Positions 18,020 to 27,045 of a DNA stretch of 64,000 nt are shown here, piece by piece. The notes beneath the pieces were generated by a model. It was not told the DNA's origin. It worked only from the letters and a program-made list of their open reading frames with translations, and searched no databases. The DNA comes from an uncultured Porphyromonas sp. Lineage in GTDB: Bacteria; Bacteroidota; Bacteroidia; Bacteroidales; Porphyromonadaceae. The DNA lies in assembly GCA_943912835.1 (NCBI GenBank), contig CALTVJ010000003.1:16530-80529 (forward strand). The letters are read 5' to 3'. The translations under genes and the position numbers were made by a program. Within the stretch, counting starts at the first letter, position 1. Each line of letters opens with the position of its first letter.

Positions 18020-19384
18020 TCATCGCTTAATCAAACCAATCTGACGGAAATAATAAACCACCAAAACAATACCCATTAAGCCAGAGGAAGCGTCAGCAAT
18101 CGGCAAAGAAAGCCAAACGCCGTCCAAGCCTATCAGGCGAGGCAAAATAAGTAGAGACGGTATCAAGAATAGTGCTTGACGAGAAATCGAGAGCCAAAAA
18201 CTCTTGCGAGCATGCCCAATGCTTTGAAAGAATTGCGTTGCGACAATCTGAGTTCCCACGAAGCACAGCGCATGTATCGCCAGACGAACGCCATGCTTTG
18301 ATGCAATTTGTAAGGTTGTATCGGAGGTGAATAAAGCAACAATAGGCTCAACAAAAATTTGCCCAAAGATAGAGAAAAGCAGTCCCAACAAGCCACTCAC
18401 CGTACCAGCTACCAGCACGGTACGATAGACTCGCTCTGGACGACCTGCTCCGTGGTTATAGCCGACAATCGGTTGTGTCGCCTGTGCTATCCCCAGCATA
18501 ATGAAAAAACAAATCATCACATAGCTATTGATTACCCCTAGTGCACCAATCGCCATATCTGCCTCTGCTTGGCTCGCAGCACTCAAAACAAAACCTCTGT
18601 TTATCAAGGCATTGGATGCTGATCCCAACAGCTGTACGGTGAAAGGACTAATCCCAATAGATAGAATAGCCATCATAGACTGCCATGAGAAACGAATGTG
18701 TTTGCGGTCAAAATGCACCAGACTCTTGCGGTCAAAGAAATGCCACATCACAAAGCATGCCGATACAAACATCGCTACAACTGTTGCCCAAGCAGCACCC
18801 TCTATCCCCCAACCAAGGTGATAGATAAAAATGTAATCTAAAAAAGTATTGACCACAGCACCTATAAGCATGGTGTACATAGATTTACGGGGGTAGCCTG
18901 ATGCCCTCATCATCGCATTATAACTCATAGCGAGTACCGTAAAGACATTCCCAGGAATAGTTATATACAAATAACGATAAGCAAAAGGTATAGTATTCTC
19001 ACTCCCCCCAAAAAGCATCAACAATTCATCTAAAAATAGGAGGGCGAGCAATGCCACAGGAATAGACAAGAGTGCCGTAAGAATGATGGCGTTCCCTAAG
19101 ATGCGTTTAGCCCCCTCAACATCCTTCTGCCCCAATAAGATACTGATGCGAGTAGATGCCCCCATACCTATAAGCATACCAAAGGCTTGGAGCAATATCA
19201 ACATCGGGAATGTCAGGGCAAGCCCAGCCATCGCATAAGCCCCCTCGCTCTGACCGATAAATATGCGGTCGACCAGATTATATAGAGCCGTTACAAGGGT
19301 ACCAACTATGGCAGGCGTACCATAGTGAACAAGCAGTTTGGGGATAGGGGCATATTCTAATTTATAGGTTCTCTCGTCTTGCAT
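18020..19384 (-). CDS. MATE family efflux transporter
   Basis: A 454-aa inner-membrane protein with 12 hydrophobic helices in two similar halves (IPKLLVHYGTPAIVGTLVTAL and the repeat after residue 230 ISIGISPFTVQLLGSASN), typical of the NorM/DinF-like MATE exporters that use H+ or Na+ gradients to extrude cationic drugs or metabolites. It is first in the MATE-MPE-RNase H transcript. Upstream lies repeat copy A, which itself holds a TATTTTTG box (19517-19524) pointing this way. Confidence 0.9.
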   Translation of the reverse strand: MQDERTYKLEYAPIPKLLVHYGTPAIVGTLVTALYNLVDRIFIGQSEGAYAMAGLALTFPMLILLQAFGMLIGMGASTRISILLGQKDVEGAKRILGNAIILTALLSIPVALLALLFLDELLMLFGGSENTIPFAYRYLYITIPGNVFTVLAMSYNAMMRASGYPRKSMYTMLIGAVVNTFLDYIFIYHLGWGIEGAAWATVVAMFVSACFVMWHFFDRKSLVHFDRKHIRFSWQSMMAILSIGISPFTVQLLGSASNALINRGFVLSAASQAEADMAIGALGVINSYVMICFFIMLGIAQATQPIVGYNHGAGRPERVYRTVLVAGTVSGLLGLLFSIFGQIFVEPIVALFTSDTTLQIASKHGVRLAIHALCFVGTQIVATQFFQSIGHARKSFWLSISRQALFLIPSLLILPRLIGLDGVWLSLPIADASSGLMGIVLVVYYFRQIGLIKR

Positions 19385-19416
19385 ATAATATAGGAGGCTA
19401 CAATATAAGGATAAAT

Positions 19417-19555
19417 AAGACTGCCATACAGAATCCCAAACAATAAATTTCGCTTATCATTTTGAGAAATTCTGTAAATGACCACGCCGACCACGAGGTG
19501 TGGACGGCATCAATATCAAAAATAACGAAGTGCGTGCCGTATATGACATAGTCTC
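19417..19555 (+). repeat. Dispersed MITE-like repeat, copy A (degenerate)
   Basis: The right 45 bp (19511-19555) match 40804-40849 at about 38 of 44 aligned positions. The shared block runs from ATAACGAAG through GTGCCGTA to CATAGTCTC. The left half shares the ATTTTGnGAnATTnTG and GTAAATGACCA blocks. Imperfect ends (AAGACTGCCATA; TATGACATAGTCTC) look like worn terminal inverted repeats. No clear target duplication is seen. Confidence 0.65.
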
Positions 19556-19581
19556 ATGATACAACAGCTTCTAAATATACG

Positions 19582-19625
19582 ATAAATGGGCGATGGTGAT
19601 ATACATCACACCATCACCCATTTAT
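19582..19625 (-). terminator. Terminator of rpmB-rpmG-DUF4295
   Basis: The stem ATAAATGGG-GATGGTG pairs with CACCATC-CCCATTTAT across one mismatch, starting 23 nt after the DUF4295 stop. Confidence 0.8.
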
Positions 19626-19647
19626 GATTGTCGGGAGTAATCGTGTA

Positions 19648-19800
19648 CTAAGAGAAGTACTCTTTTACTGCTTCATTAGGTATCATCTCCTCTTGGAAAG
19701 TATAGGCGCCAGTCTTAGAAGACTTCACCATCTTGATTACTTTTGAGTAGGTGCGACCATCAGCCTTGCCCTTAAACGATGCAACTGCTTTCTTTGCCAT
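19648..19800 (-). CDS. DUF4295 family small basic protein
   Basis: A 50-aa gene. Its product starts MAKKAVASFKGKADGR, contains SKVIKMVKSSKTGAYTF, and ends VKEYFS. It matches DUF4295, a Bacteroidota family always found just after rpmG, so a ribosome-associated role is inferred from context; no function is established. It follows rpmG by 21 nt in the same transcript. Confidence 0.9.
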   Translation of the reverse strand: MAKKAVASFKGKADGRTYSKVIKMVKSSKTGAYTFQEEMIPNEAVKEYFS

Positions 19801-19821
19801 TGTCTTAGTCTTCTATTAGGG

Positions 19822-20010
19822 TTACTTAATTTCCTTGTGAACTGTCATACGCTTGAGGATAGGGTTGTATTTTTTCAACTCTAGACGCTCAGTTGTATTT
19901 TTGCGGTTCTTCGTCGTGATATAACGTGAAGTACCGGGCATACCACTCTCTTTGTGCTCTGTGCACTCAAGAATCACTTGTATTCTATTGCCTTTTGCTT
20001 TCTTTGCCAT
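19822..20010 (-). CDS. rpmG: 50S ribosomal protein L33
   Basis: A 62-aa L33 ([41 protein letters not shown]). It has a single Cys where the zinc form has two CxxC pairs, so it is the zinc-independent type. It is the middle gene of rpmB-rpmG-DUF4295, 26 nt after rpmB. Confidence 0.97.
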   Translation of the reverse strand: MAKKAKGNRIQVILECTEHKESGMPGTSRYITTKNRKNTTERLELKKYNPILKRMTVHKEIK

Positions 20011-20036
20011 TGTCGTAGTTTCCTTATTTCACGTTA

Positions 20037-20270
20037 TTATAGGTAACCTTTCTCTGCGCTACGTTTGATAGCAGCATCGATACCAATCTTGTTGATAAGA
20101 CGTAGACCCGCAGCACTCACTTTGAGGAGTATCCAGCAATCATTCTCGGGCCAATAGAACTTCTTCGTAAACAGGTTTACATCGAAGGTGCGCTTCGTAC
20201 GTCTGTTAGAGTGCGAAACGTTGTTGCCGACCATTGCCTTCTTACCTGTAATCTGACAAATCTTTGACAT
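20037..20270 (-). CDS. rpmB: 50S ribosomal protein L28
   Basis: A 77-aa L28 with the family core [24 protein letters not shown] and [14 protein letters not shown]. The N-terminal CxxC of zinc-binding L28 is absent. A near-consensus TTACTTTG at 20357-20364 may be the -7 box of this operon. Confidence 0.97.
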   Translation of the reverse strand: MSKICQITGKKAMVGNNVSHSNRRTKRTFDVNLFTKKFYWPENDCWILLKVSAAGLRLINKIGIDAAIKRSAEKGYL

Positions 20271-20356
20271 TACGTTTGATTAAAATTCGTTATTATTCAG
20301 TCTGATACGTGATGCTGCACTCATTAAGCATCATTGAGTACCGCACAATCGAAGTG

Positions 20357-20364
20357 CAAAGTAA
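20357..20364 (-). promoter_or_regulatory. Possible -7 box for rpmB operon
   Basis: TTACTTTG on the minus strand differs from TAnnTTTG at one position and would give a leader of about 80 nt. Confidence 0.4.
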
Positions 20365-20445
20365 CAAAAAATCCTGCACATAAGCAAATCACCAGAAAAA
20401 GCAATTTATCAAAACAGCAGCAATCAAGTGGGTGCACATCGATCC

Positions 20446-20502
20446 ACCGAAACGATGATGCTCGTCTCGGTAGGTCGAAGATTATCTTCCTACCGAAACG
20501 AT
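20446..20502. repeat. Hairpin with flanking direct repeat in the rpmB/cbiMN divergent region
   Basis: ACCGAAACGAT occurs at 20446-20456 and 20492-20502. The second copy overlaps the right arm of a hairpin (TCGGTAGG 20467-20474 with CCTACCGA 20489-20496; inner GAAGAT/ATCTTC). It lies between the two divergent promoters; role unknown. The rest of 20271-20591 shows only the two promoter boxes. Confidence 0.5.
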
Positions 20503-20542
20503 TTAGGAGCCATACACGAGCAGACAAACAAGAGAAATTATG

Positions 20543-20550
20543 TATTTTTG
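20543..20550 (+). promoter_or_regulatory. -7 box for cbiMN
   Basis: TATTTTTG, 41 nt before the ATG at 20592. A leader this short leaves no room for a cobalamin riboswitch. Confidence 0.55.
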
Positions 20551-20591
20551 TAGGCAATAACAGATCATACCACAAACCAAGCATTAGTTCT

Positions 20592-21575
20592 ATGAGATCT
20601 AAACTACTCGCCCTACTTGCGCTCATTATTATATATGCCGAGCCAAGCCACGCTATGCACATCATGGAGGGCTACCTACCTCTTAGTTGGAGTTTATTTT
20701 GGACTGCTGTCGCTGTACCTTTTGTCATACTTAGCTATCGTCACATAGCACAAATCATCAAAGCCGAACCCAAAGGGCGTATACACTTTGCCCTCAACAC
20801 AGCTTTTGTCTTCGTCCTATCGGCCTTGAAGCTACCCTCTGTTACTGGGTCAAGCAGTCACCTCACGGGCACTACTCTCGGGACGCTCACCACGGGGGTG
20901 ATGTCTATGCCCTTGGTTGGATTCATCGTACTACTCTTCCAAGCCTTACTTTTAGCTCACGGGGGGATCTCCACACTCGGGGCGAACATTTTTAGCTTAG
21001 CCATTGCAGGTCCTTTTGCAGCCTATTTCCTTTATCGCACACTCAAAGGTTTAGGCTTAGGGCAATCACCTGCGGTATTTATTGCAGCGGCATTAGGTAG
21101 TTTGACAACTTACATCACGACCTCCTTCCAACTTGCCATCGCATTTCCCGACAGCACGGAGGGCGTCTTGGGCTCATTCATCAAGTTTTGCTCCATCTTC
21201 GCTATCACACAAGTACCACTCGCGATCGTTGAGGGCATTATGACGGTATTGGTACTCAGACTCATCAGCGAGGGGCAATCCACCCTAAGCCAACAAAAAC
21301 TATCTATCAAACAAAAGTTCGGCATGGGCATCGCTGCCATAGCCTGCCTTGCTGCGCCACTCTTGGCACTCAGTGTAGACTTCGGAGAAGGGACAGACGA
21401 TAGAGCGGGACAAATGGTTGAGCAGCTCAACCCAGGACATAATGTACAGAGCCTATTCTCAGCCTTTGAGCCCAGCGAAAGTAGCGAGCCATGGTTATTT
21501 GCCTTGCAGGTGTGTATAGGACTAGGACTATTCGCTTGGGCTATCTGGACGGTTCGCAAAACAAAAGAAAATTAA
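20592..21575 (+). CDS. cbiM: CbiM-CbiN fusion, cobalt ECF transporter component
   Basis: The protein is 327 aa from the ATG at 20592. A signal peptide (SKLLALLALIIIYAEPSHA) precedes MHIMEGYLP, the N-terminal metal-chelating segment of CbiM/NikM, so cleavage would expose it. CbiM membrane helices with SVTGSSSHLTGTTLG and AHGGISTLGAN follow. The last 70 residues match CbiN (FGEGTDDRAGQ, LFSAFEPSESSEPWLFALQ, final helix). It takes up Co2+ through the inner membrane. No cbiQ or cbiO is within the window. The frame is open for 86 codons upstream, but that stretch is not protein-like and precedes the promoter. Confidence 0.92.
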   Translation: MRSKLLALLALIIIYAEPSHAMHIMEGYLPLSWSLFWTAVAVPFVILSYRHIAQIIKAEPKGRIHFALNTAFVFVLSALKLPSVTGSSSHLTGTTLGTLTTGVMSMPLVGFIVLLFQALLLAHGGISTLGANIFSLAIAGPFAAYFLYRTLKGLGLGQSPAVFIAAALGSLTTYITTSFQLAIAFPDSTEGVLGSFIKFCSIFAITQVPLAIVEGIMTVLVLRLISEGQSTLSQQKLSIKQKFGMGIAAIACLAAPLLALSVDFGEGTDDRAGQMVEQLNPGHNVQSLFSAFEPSESSEPWLFALQVCIGLGLFAWAIWTVRKTKEN

Positions 21576-21580
21576 ATTAG

Positions 21581-21588
21581 TATCTTTG
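21581..21588 (+). promoter_or_regulatory. -7 box for eno
   Basis: TATCTTTG, 34 nt before the enolase ATG and 5 nt after the cbiMN stop. Confidence 0.75.
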
Positions 21589-21613
21589 TAGCACAAATTA
21601 AACATTTCATTAA

Positions 21614-22906
<1,293 letters not shown>

Positions 22907-22925
22907 TCCACACTAAGCAAAAACA

Positions 22926-22970
22926 AGTTAATCCCCGACTCGTAGTTTATTTACGAGTCGGGGATTAACT
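22926..22970 (+). terminator. Terminator of eno
   Basis: A 19-bp perfect stem (AGTTAATCCCCGACTCGTA and complement) with a 7-nt loop starts 20 nt after the stop. Confidence 0.9.
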
Positions 22971-23089
22971 ATTATCCTCATTTCGTAGTGAACCAAATGA
23001 CATATTATAAGGTTTTTGACAACGAGAAGGCTATTCAGGAAGCCTTACAAGGTTTACTACATTCACTTAAACTTATATACAACTATTTT

Positions 23090-23293
23090 ATGACAAAAGA
23101 GTATTCAAACGGAGAGATTACGATCCTCTGGCAACCAGACAAGTGCACACACTCAGGTGTATGCTGGCGCACACTTCCCAAAGTGTACAACCCCAAAGAA
23201 AGACCTTGGGTCAAGATGGAGAACGCCACAACAGCAGAGCTCATTGACCAAGTAAGCAAATGCCCATCAGGCGCCCTATCAATTAAGAAATAA
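23090..23293 (+). CDS. Small (4Fe-4S)-binding protein, Fer4_19 family
   Basis: The protein is 67 aa from the ATG at 23090. It has the divergent mono-cluster pattern KCTHSGVC with a third cysteine in VSKCPSGALS, and the family's PKVYNPKERPWV segment. It probably carries one 4Fe-4S cluster and acts in the cytosol as an electron carrier; the partner is unknown. The frame extends to a GTG at 22988, but that extension is not shared with the family's usual start and overlaps the eno terminator's end, so it is excluded. Confidence 0.85.
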   Translation: MTKEYSNGEITILWQPDKCTHSGVCWRTLPKVYNPKERPWVKMENATTAELIDQVSKCPSGALSIKK

Positions 23294-23307
23294 AACAGTC
23301 AATAATA

Positions 23308-23347
23308 AGACGAGGCACAAACCATACCCTGGCTTTGTGCCTCGTCT
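23308..23347 (+). terminator. Terminator after the Fe-S protein gene
   Basis: A 14-bp perfect stem AGACGAGGCACAAA/TTTGTGCCTCGTCT with a 12-nt loop. Confidence 0.85.
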
Positions 23348-23396
23348 ATGTTTAGTCAACCACACAATGACTTCTGCCCCATCAAGGCAAAATAAG

Positions 23397-23404
23397 TATC
23401 TTTG
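23397..23404 (+). promoter_or_regulatory. -7 box for fabI
   Basis: TATCTTTG, 64 nt before the fabI ATG. Confidence 0.75.
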
Positions 23405-23468
23405 TATAATAAGAGGTCTCCCAAAGACCTGTATACACAACTTATCTAAAGCATATTAAATAAGAACT

Positions 23469-24296
23469 ATGAGTTATAACTTATTACAAGGGAAAGTCGG
23501 TATCATCTTCGGTGCACTCAATGAGCAGTCTATCGCTTGGCGTGTTGCAGAACGTGCCGTAGAAGAAGGTGCAAAAATCATCCTAACCAACACAGCTATG
23601 GCTATCCGTATGGGTAACCTCAACGAGCTTGGAGAGAAAATCGGAGCAACAGTCGTACCTGCAGACGCAACAAGCGAGGAGGATTTGGCTAAGGTATTTG
23701 AGGTAGCACAAGAGACCTTCGGTCGTCCCGTAGACTTCGTCCTACACTCTATTGGCATGAGCCCCAACGTACGCAAAGGACGTAGCTACGACAACCTAGA
23801 CTACAAGTTCCTACAAACAACCCTAGACATCTCAGCGATCAGCTTCCACAAGATGCTACAAACAGCTAAGCGACTAGATGCTATTGCTGAGGGTGGTAGC
23901 GTCGTGGCATTATCTTACATTGCTGCCCAACGCACATTCTTGGGTTATGGCGATATGGCAGATGCTAAGAGCCTACTTGAGTCTATTGCTCGTAGCTTTG
24001 GTTATTATTACGGTCGTGAGAAAGGCGTACGTATCAACACCGTTTCTCAGTCTCCGACGATGACGACAGCTGGTAGTGGCGTTAAGGGTATGACTGACCT
24101 ACTTGACTTTGCAGAGGAGCTATCGCCTCTAGGCAACGCCACTGCTGACGACTGTGCAGACTATTGTATCACACTCTTTAGCGATCTTACTCGCAAGATC
24201 ACCATGCAAAACCTATTCAATGACGGAGGGTTCAGCTCTATGGGTATGGGACAAGAGGCTATTGAGGCATTTATGCGTGGACGCAACAAAGAGTAA
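23469..24296 (+). CDS. fabI: Enoyl-[ACP] reductase FabI
   Basis: A 275-aa atypical short-chain dehydrogenase with a FabI-style cofactor loop (GIIFGALNEQSIAWRVA), LHSIGMSPN, the catalytic Tyr-x6-Lys in YGDMADAK, RINTVSQSPT and a C-terminal NLFNDGGFSSMGM. It reduces trans-2-enoyl-ACP in the last step of fatty-acid elongation. Its stop overlaps the ATG of the HAD gene (TAATG). Confidence 0.95.
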   Translation: MSYNLLQGKVGIIFGALNEQSIAWRVAERAVEEGAKIILTNTAMAIRMGNLNELGEKIGATVVPADATSEEDLAKVFEVAQETFGRPVDFVLHSIGMSPNVRKGRSYDNLDYKFLQTTLDISAISFHKMLQTAKRLDAIAEGGSVVALSYIAAQRTFLGYGDMADAKSLLESIARSFGYYYGREKGVRINTVSQSPTMTTAGSGVKGMTDLLDFAEELSPLGNATADDCADYCITLFSDLTRKITMQNLFNDGGFSSMGMGQEAIEAFMRGRNKE

Positions 24297-24727
24297 TGGT
24301 TATAGCAGTAGATTTTGACGGAACCATCGTCAAACATCGCTATCCGCAGATTGGCGATGAGCTCCCTTTTGCCGTTGAAACACTCAAGATGTTGCAAGCT
24401 GAGGGACATCGTCTCATCTTGTGGACAGTCCGAGAGAGAGAAGAGCTTGCCGATGCTGTAGCTTGGTGCAAGGCTCGTGGCTTGGAGTTTTACGCCGTAA
24501 ATAGCGATTTCCCTGAGGAGACGAGAGAAAACACCAATTTCTCTCGCAAAATCAAAGCGGATCTTTTTATTGACGACAGAGGCTTCGGTGGATTACCCGA
24601 CTGGGGTATTATCTACCATCGTATCAAAGAGGGCAAAGCCTTAAATGGCGAGTGGGATAGACTAGCCTTCTCTGACGAATACGAGCCAGAAAAGAAAGGC
24701 TTCTTCGCGCGCCTCTTAGGGAAATAA
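24296..24727 (+). CDS. HAD-superfamily hydrolase, BT0820-like
   Basis: A 143-aa minimal HAD protein with nucleophile motif VDFDGTIV (D6, D8), LWTVRER (motif II Thr), Lys in FSRKIKADLF and acidic motif FIDDRGFGG. It has no cap domain, so it should accept larger or exposed phosphorylated substrates; the substrate is unknown. Overlap with the fabI stop implies coupling. Confidence 0.85.
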   Translation: MVIAVDFDGTIVKHRYPQIGDELPFAVETLKMLQAEGHRLILWTVREREELADAVAWCKARGLEFYAVNSDFPEETRENTNFSRKIKADLFIDDRGFGGLPDWGIIYHRIKEGKALNGEWDRLAFSDEYEPEKKGFFARLLGK

Positions 24728-24748
24728 CCTATCGACTCGTCAAACAAT

Positions 24749-25411
24749 ATGTTTTGGCAAAATCAACCTATTACAGATACCCTCTACCTAGTAGCTTTAC
24801 TAGGTTGGGGGATTATTGTATTACTCCTGCAAGCCGTACCTGGCCTCATCGGAACAATATGGAATGCCTACAAATATCGACGAATTGAAGCTGTCGGGCT
24901 ATACATTTCTAGGTTTTTCCCCCGCCCCCTACTCAACCTCGGGCTAGACCTTGGGATCAGTCTACTAATGGGTACAATCGTATTAGCTTGGGCTCGAGAT
25001 AACGAATTCATCGAGAACCAATGGCTCGAGAACTACAGATTGCTGATCTATAGTCTGGCTCTGTCTATAGGCTTAACAATCCTTATGCAGTTGCGACGTG
25101 CTTCATTCTCTTTTTGGGCTTACGTCTTCATGCCCGAACAAGAAGGGGCGCAACTACGCCAAGACTTAGACAACACGACACTATTTAATGCTATAGCCCT
25201 ATTACCCTTGAGTGCATTGAGCTTGGTTAGCAACGAGGGAAGCATAGCAGGCACAATACTTATTGCTCTAATCCTGCTAGATATCACACTCCGAACAGTA
25301 CTGACTCTAAGACGATTGGTCGGTTACTCCGAAGGCTATATCTATCTTTTTTTGTATCTTTGCACCCAAGAATTATTACCTTGGGTTGTTATAGCATTAG
25401 CTATCTTTTAG
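24749..25411 (+). CDS. DUF4271 family membrane protein
   Basis: A 220-aa protein with about six hydrophobic helices, a family seen next to hemD in Bacteroidota. No catalytic motif is visible. It follows the HAD gene by 21 nt. Its 3' end contains a TATCTTTG box (25355-25362) that probably starts the hemD transcript. Confidence 0.8.
   Translation: MFWQNQPITDTLYLVALLGWGIIVLLLQAVPGLIGTIWNAYKYRRIEAVGLYISRFFPRPLLNLGLDLGISLLMGTIVLAWARDNEFIENQWLENYRLLIYSLALSIGLTILMQLRRASFSFWAYVFMPEQEGAQLRQDLDNTTLFNAIALLPLSALSLVSNEGSIAGTILIALILLDITLRTVLTLRRLVGYSEGYIYLFLYLCTQELLPWVVIALAIF
25355..25362 (+). promoter_or_regulatory. Internal -7 box for hemD-rnpA
   Basis: TATCTTTG inside the DUF4271 coding end, preceded by a T-rich stretch. 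It implies a leader of about 155 nt for hemD. Confidence 0.55.
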
Positions 25412-25474
25412 AGAATAAAGGAGGCCTAAGACTTCTGTAATAAAATAAGTCTCAATTTAAATAACAAATTCATA

Positions 25475-25503
25475 GACCCTTTTGTGATTATCACCTAAGG
25501 GTC
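25475..25503 (+). other. Leader hairpin before hemD
   Basis: GACCCTT (25475-25481) pairs with AAGGGTC (25497-25503), 20 nt before the hemD ATG. An alternative TAGACC/GGTCTA pairing is possible. No U tract follows. Confidence 0.4.
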
Positions 25504-25522
25504 ATAGGTCTAACGGATATAA

Positions 25523-26275
25523 ATGAGCATAAAAAGAATCCTTATCTCTCAACCTAAGCCAGAGACAGGAAAATCGCCCTACTATGATGTAGCGGCAAAA
25601 TATGGAGCGGAAGTAACATTCCGCTCATTTATCAAGGTAGAGCAGGTATCTCAGAGAGAGTTTCGCGATCAAAAAATAAATATCTTAGATCATACGGCGA
25701 TCATCTTTACTACACGAAAAGCCATGGAACACTTCTTTGGCTTAGCACAAGAGATGCGTATCACAATCCCTGAGGATATGAAGTACTTTTGCATCAGTGA
25801 GCAGATAGCCAACTATCTCCAAAAGTTTACCGTATATCGCAAACGTAAGATCTTCTATCCAACAGTTGCCAACAACCAAGAGGCACTCGTTGCCTTGATA
25901 TACAAGCACAACAAAGAGAAGTATTTCATTCCTGCTCCTGAAGAGCACAAAAAAGACCTACAAGACTTGCTCTCTGTCAAAAAGATTGCTCATACGACAG
26001 GTATCATGTTTCGCACCGTCCCTCAGATTCTCAGCGAAGAGGAGCGCAAGGAACAATACGACATGTACATTTTCTTTACTCCTGTGGGCGTAGCAGCACT
26101 AAAAGAAAATTATCCAGACTTCGAGCAAGGCGACATCAAGATTGGAGCTTTCGGGAAAGCCACAGCAGCTAGCATTGAGGCGCAAGGCTACCGCCTTGAC
26201 CTATCTGCTCCCACAAGCAAATTCACCTCTATGGCGCAAGCCTTGGAACATTACTTGGAGACAAGCAATAAATAG
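25523..26275 (+). CDS. hemD: Uroporphyrinogen-III synthase family protein
   Basis: A 250-aa protein of the HemD fold: N-terminal ILISQPKP, IIFTTRKAMEHFF, and the second-domain YIFFTPVGVAALKENYP with IGAFGKATAASIEAQGYR. The family cyclises hydroxymethylbilane to uroporphyrinogen III, the branch point to haem and cobalamin. None of hemA, hemB or hemC is in the window, and many relatives cannot make haem, so a role in a partial tetrapyrrole route or another role is open. It ends 4 nt before the rnpA ATG. Confidence 0.85.
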   Translation: MSIKRILISQPKPETGKSPYYDVAAKYGAEVTFRSFIKVEQVSQREFRDQKINILDHTAIIFTTRKAMEHFFGLAQEMRITIPEDMKYFCISEQIANYLQKFTVYRKRKIFYPTVANNQEALVALIYKHNKEKYFIPAPEEHKKDLQDLLSVKKIAHTTGIMFRTVPQILSEEERKEQYDMYIFFTPVGVAALKENYPDFEQGDIKIGAFGKATAASIEAQGYRLDLSAPTSKFTSMAQALEHYLETSNK

Positions 26276-26279
26276 CCGA

Positions 26280-26696
26280 ATGTACACCCTGCCTAAGCAA
26301 GAGCGCATACGGCTTAAGAAAGAAATTGACGAACTCTTTACCCAAGGTAAGGGGTTCGTTGCTTATCCACTTAGGTGTGTCTATCTGCTAAGGGAAAAGA
26401 GCGAGGCACTCCAACAGCCAGAAGCCGTCCGCTCGGCTATGATGGTTTCTGTCGGGAAGCGTTATTTCAAAAGAGCGAACAAACGCAACAGAGTCAAGAG
26501 GCTAATCAGAGAAACCTATAGACTTAGCAAGCCTATGTGGCTTAGCTGGCTTGAAGCAGAACAAAAAGAGCTACGTATCGCTTTTATGTTTGTAGGGAAA
26601 GAACTTCCCGAGTATAGAGACATCGAGAAAGCGATGCACAAGGCATTCACCAAAATAAGCACAGTAACAACATCCGTGCAATCGTCCAACAGCTAA
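26280..26696 (+). CDS. rnpA: Ribonuclease P protein component
   Basis: The protein is 138 aa from the ATG at 26280. It has the RNase P fold signature: N-terminal LPKQERIRLKKEIDELFTQG, and the RNR motif in KRANKRNRVKRLIRETYR. It binds RNase P RNA and the 5' leader of pre-tRNA. A longer frame begins inside hemD at 26142 but the extension is out of family. The usual yidD neighbour is absent. Confidence 0.95.
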   Translation: MYTLPKQERIRLKKEIDELFTQGKGFVAYPLRCVYLLREKSEALQQPEAVRSAMMVSVGKRYFKRANKRNRVKRLIRETYRLSKPMWLSWLEAEQKELRIAFMFVGKELPEYRDIEKAMHKAFTKISTVTTSVQSSNS

Positions 26697-26702
26697 ATTA
26701 CG

Positions 26703-27017
26703 ATGATTACATATAACACTTCTTTTATCCTCTCTCCGTCTGACGAGCAGAATCTTATCAACTTTATTAAGGCTGAATATCTCCCGCTAGCAGTCAAGGA
26801 CAATGTCCTAAAGAGTCCCCTACTCAAAAAAGTAGACCAGCCTCAAGAAGAAGCTCAAGCGACAGCTGTGTATGCTCTATCTTTTGAGGTTGATAGCCGA
26901 GAAGACTTAGCAAAGCATCTGTCGAGTTATGAGCAAGAGCTCTTGCAGCTACTTAACGCTAAATTTGGAGAGCGTGTGATGAGCTTCTCAACCATCATGG
27001 AGCACATTCAGCTCTAA
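26703..27017 (+). CDS. DUF4286 family protein
   Basis: A 104-aa cytosolic protein (MITYNTSFILSPSDEQNLI, YALSFEV, FSTIMEHIQL), matching DUF4286, a small Bacteroidota family with an alpha/beta ferredoxin-like appearance. Function unknown. It starts 6 nt after rnpA and precedes ruvC by 28 nt. Confidence 0.85.
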   Translation: MITYNTSFILSPSDEQNLINFIKAEYLPLAVKDNVLKSPLLKKVDQPQEEAQATAVYALSFEVDSREDLAKHLSSYEQELLQLLNAKFGERVMSFSTIMEHIQL

Positions 27018-27045
27018 TGCACAATAGCACAAGCACTTCAAGCAC

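Noticed and set aside
20334..20591. 86-codon N-terminal extension of CbiM
   Set aside because: The extension has no domain-like character, contains the promoter box and hairpin, and the ATG at 20592 begins a perfect signal peptide followed by the CbiM N terminus.
22988..23089. 34-codon extension of the Fe-S protein from a GTG
   Set aside because: The family starts at the MTKEYSNGEIT equivalent. The GTG lies right after the eno terminator and has no promoter box upstream.
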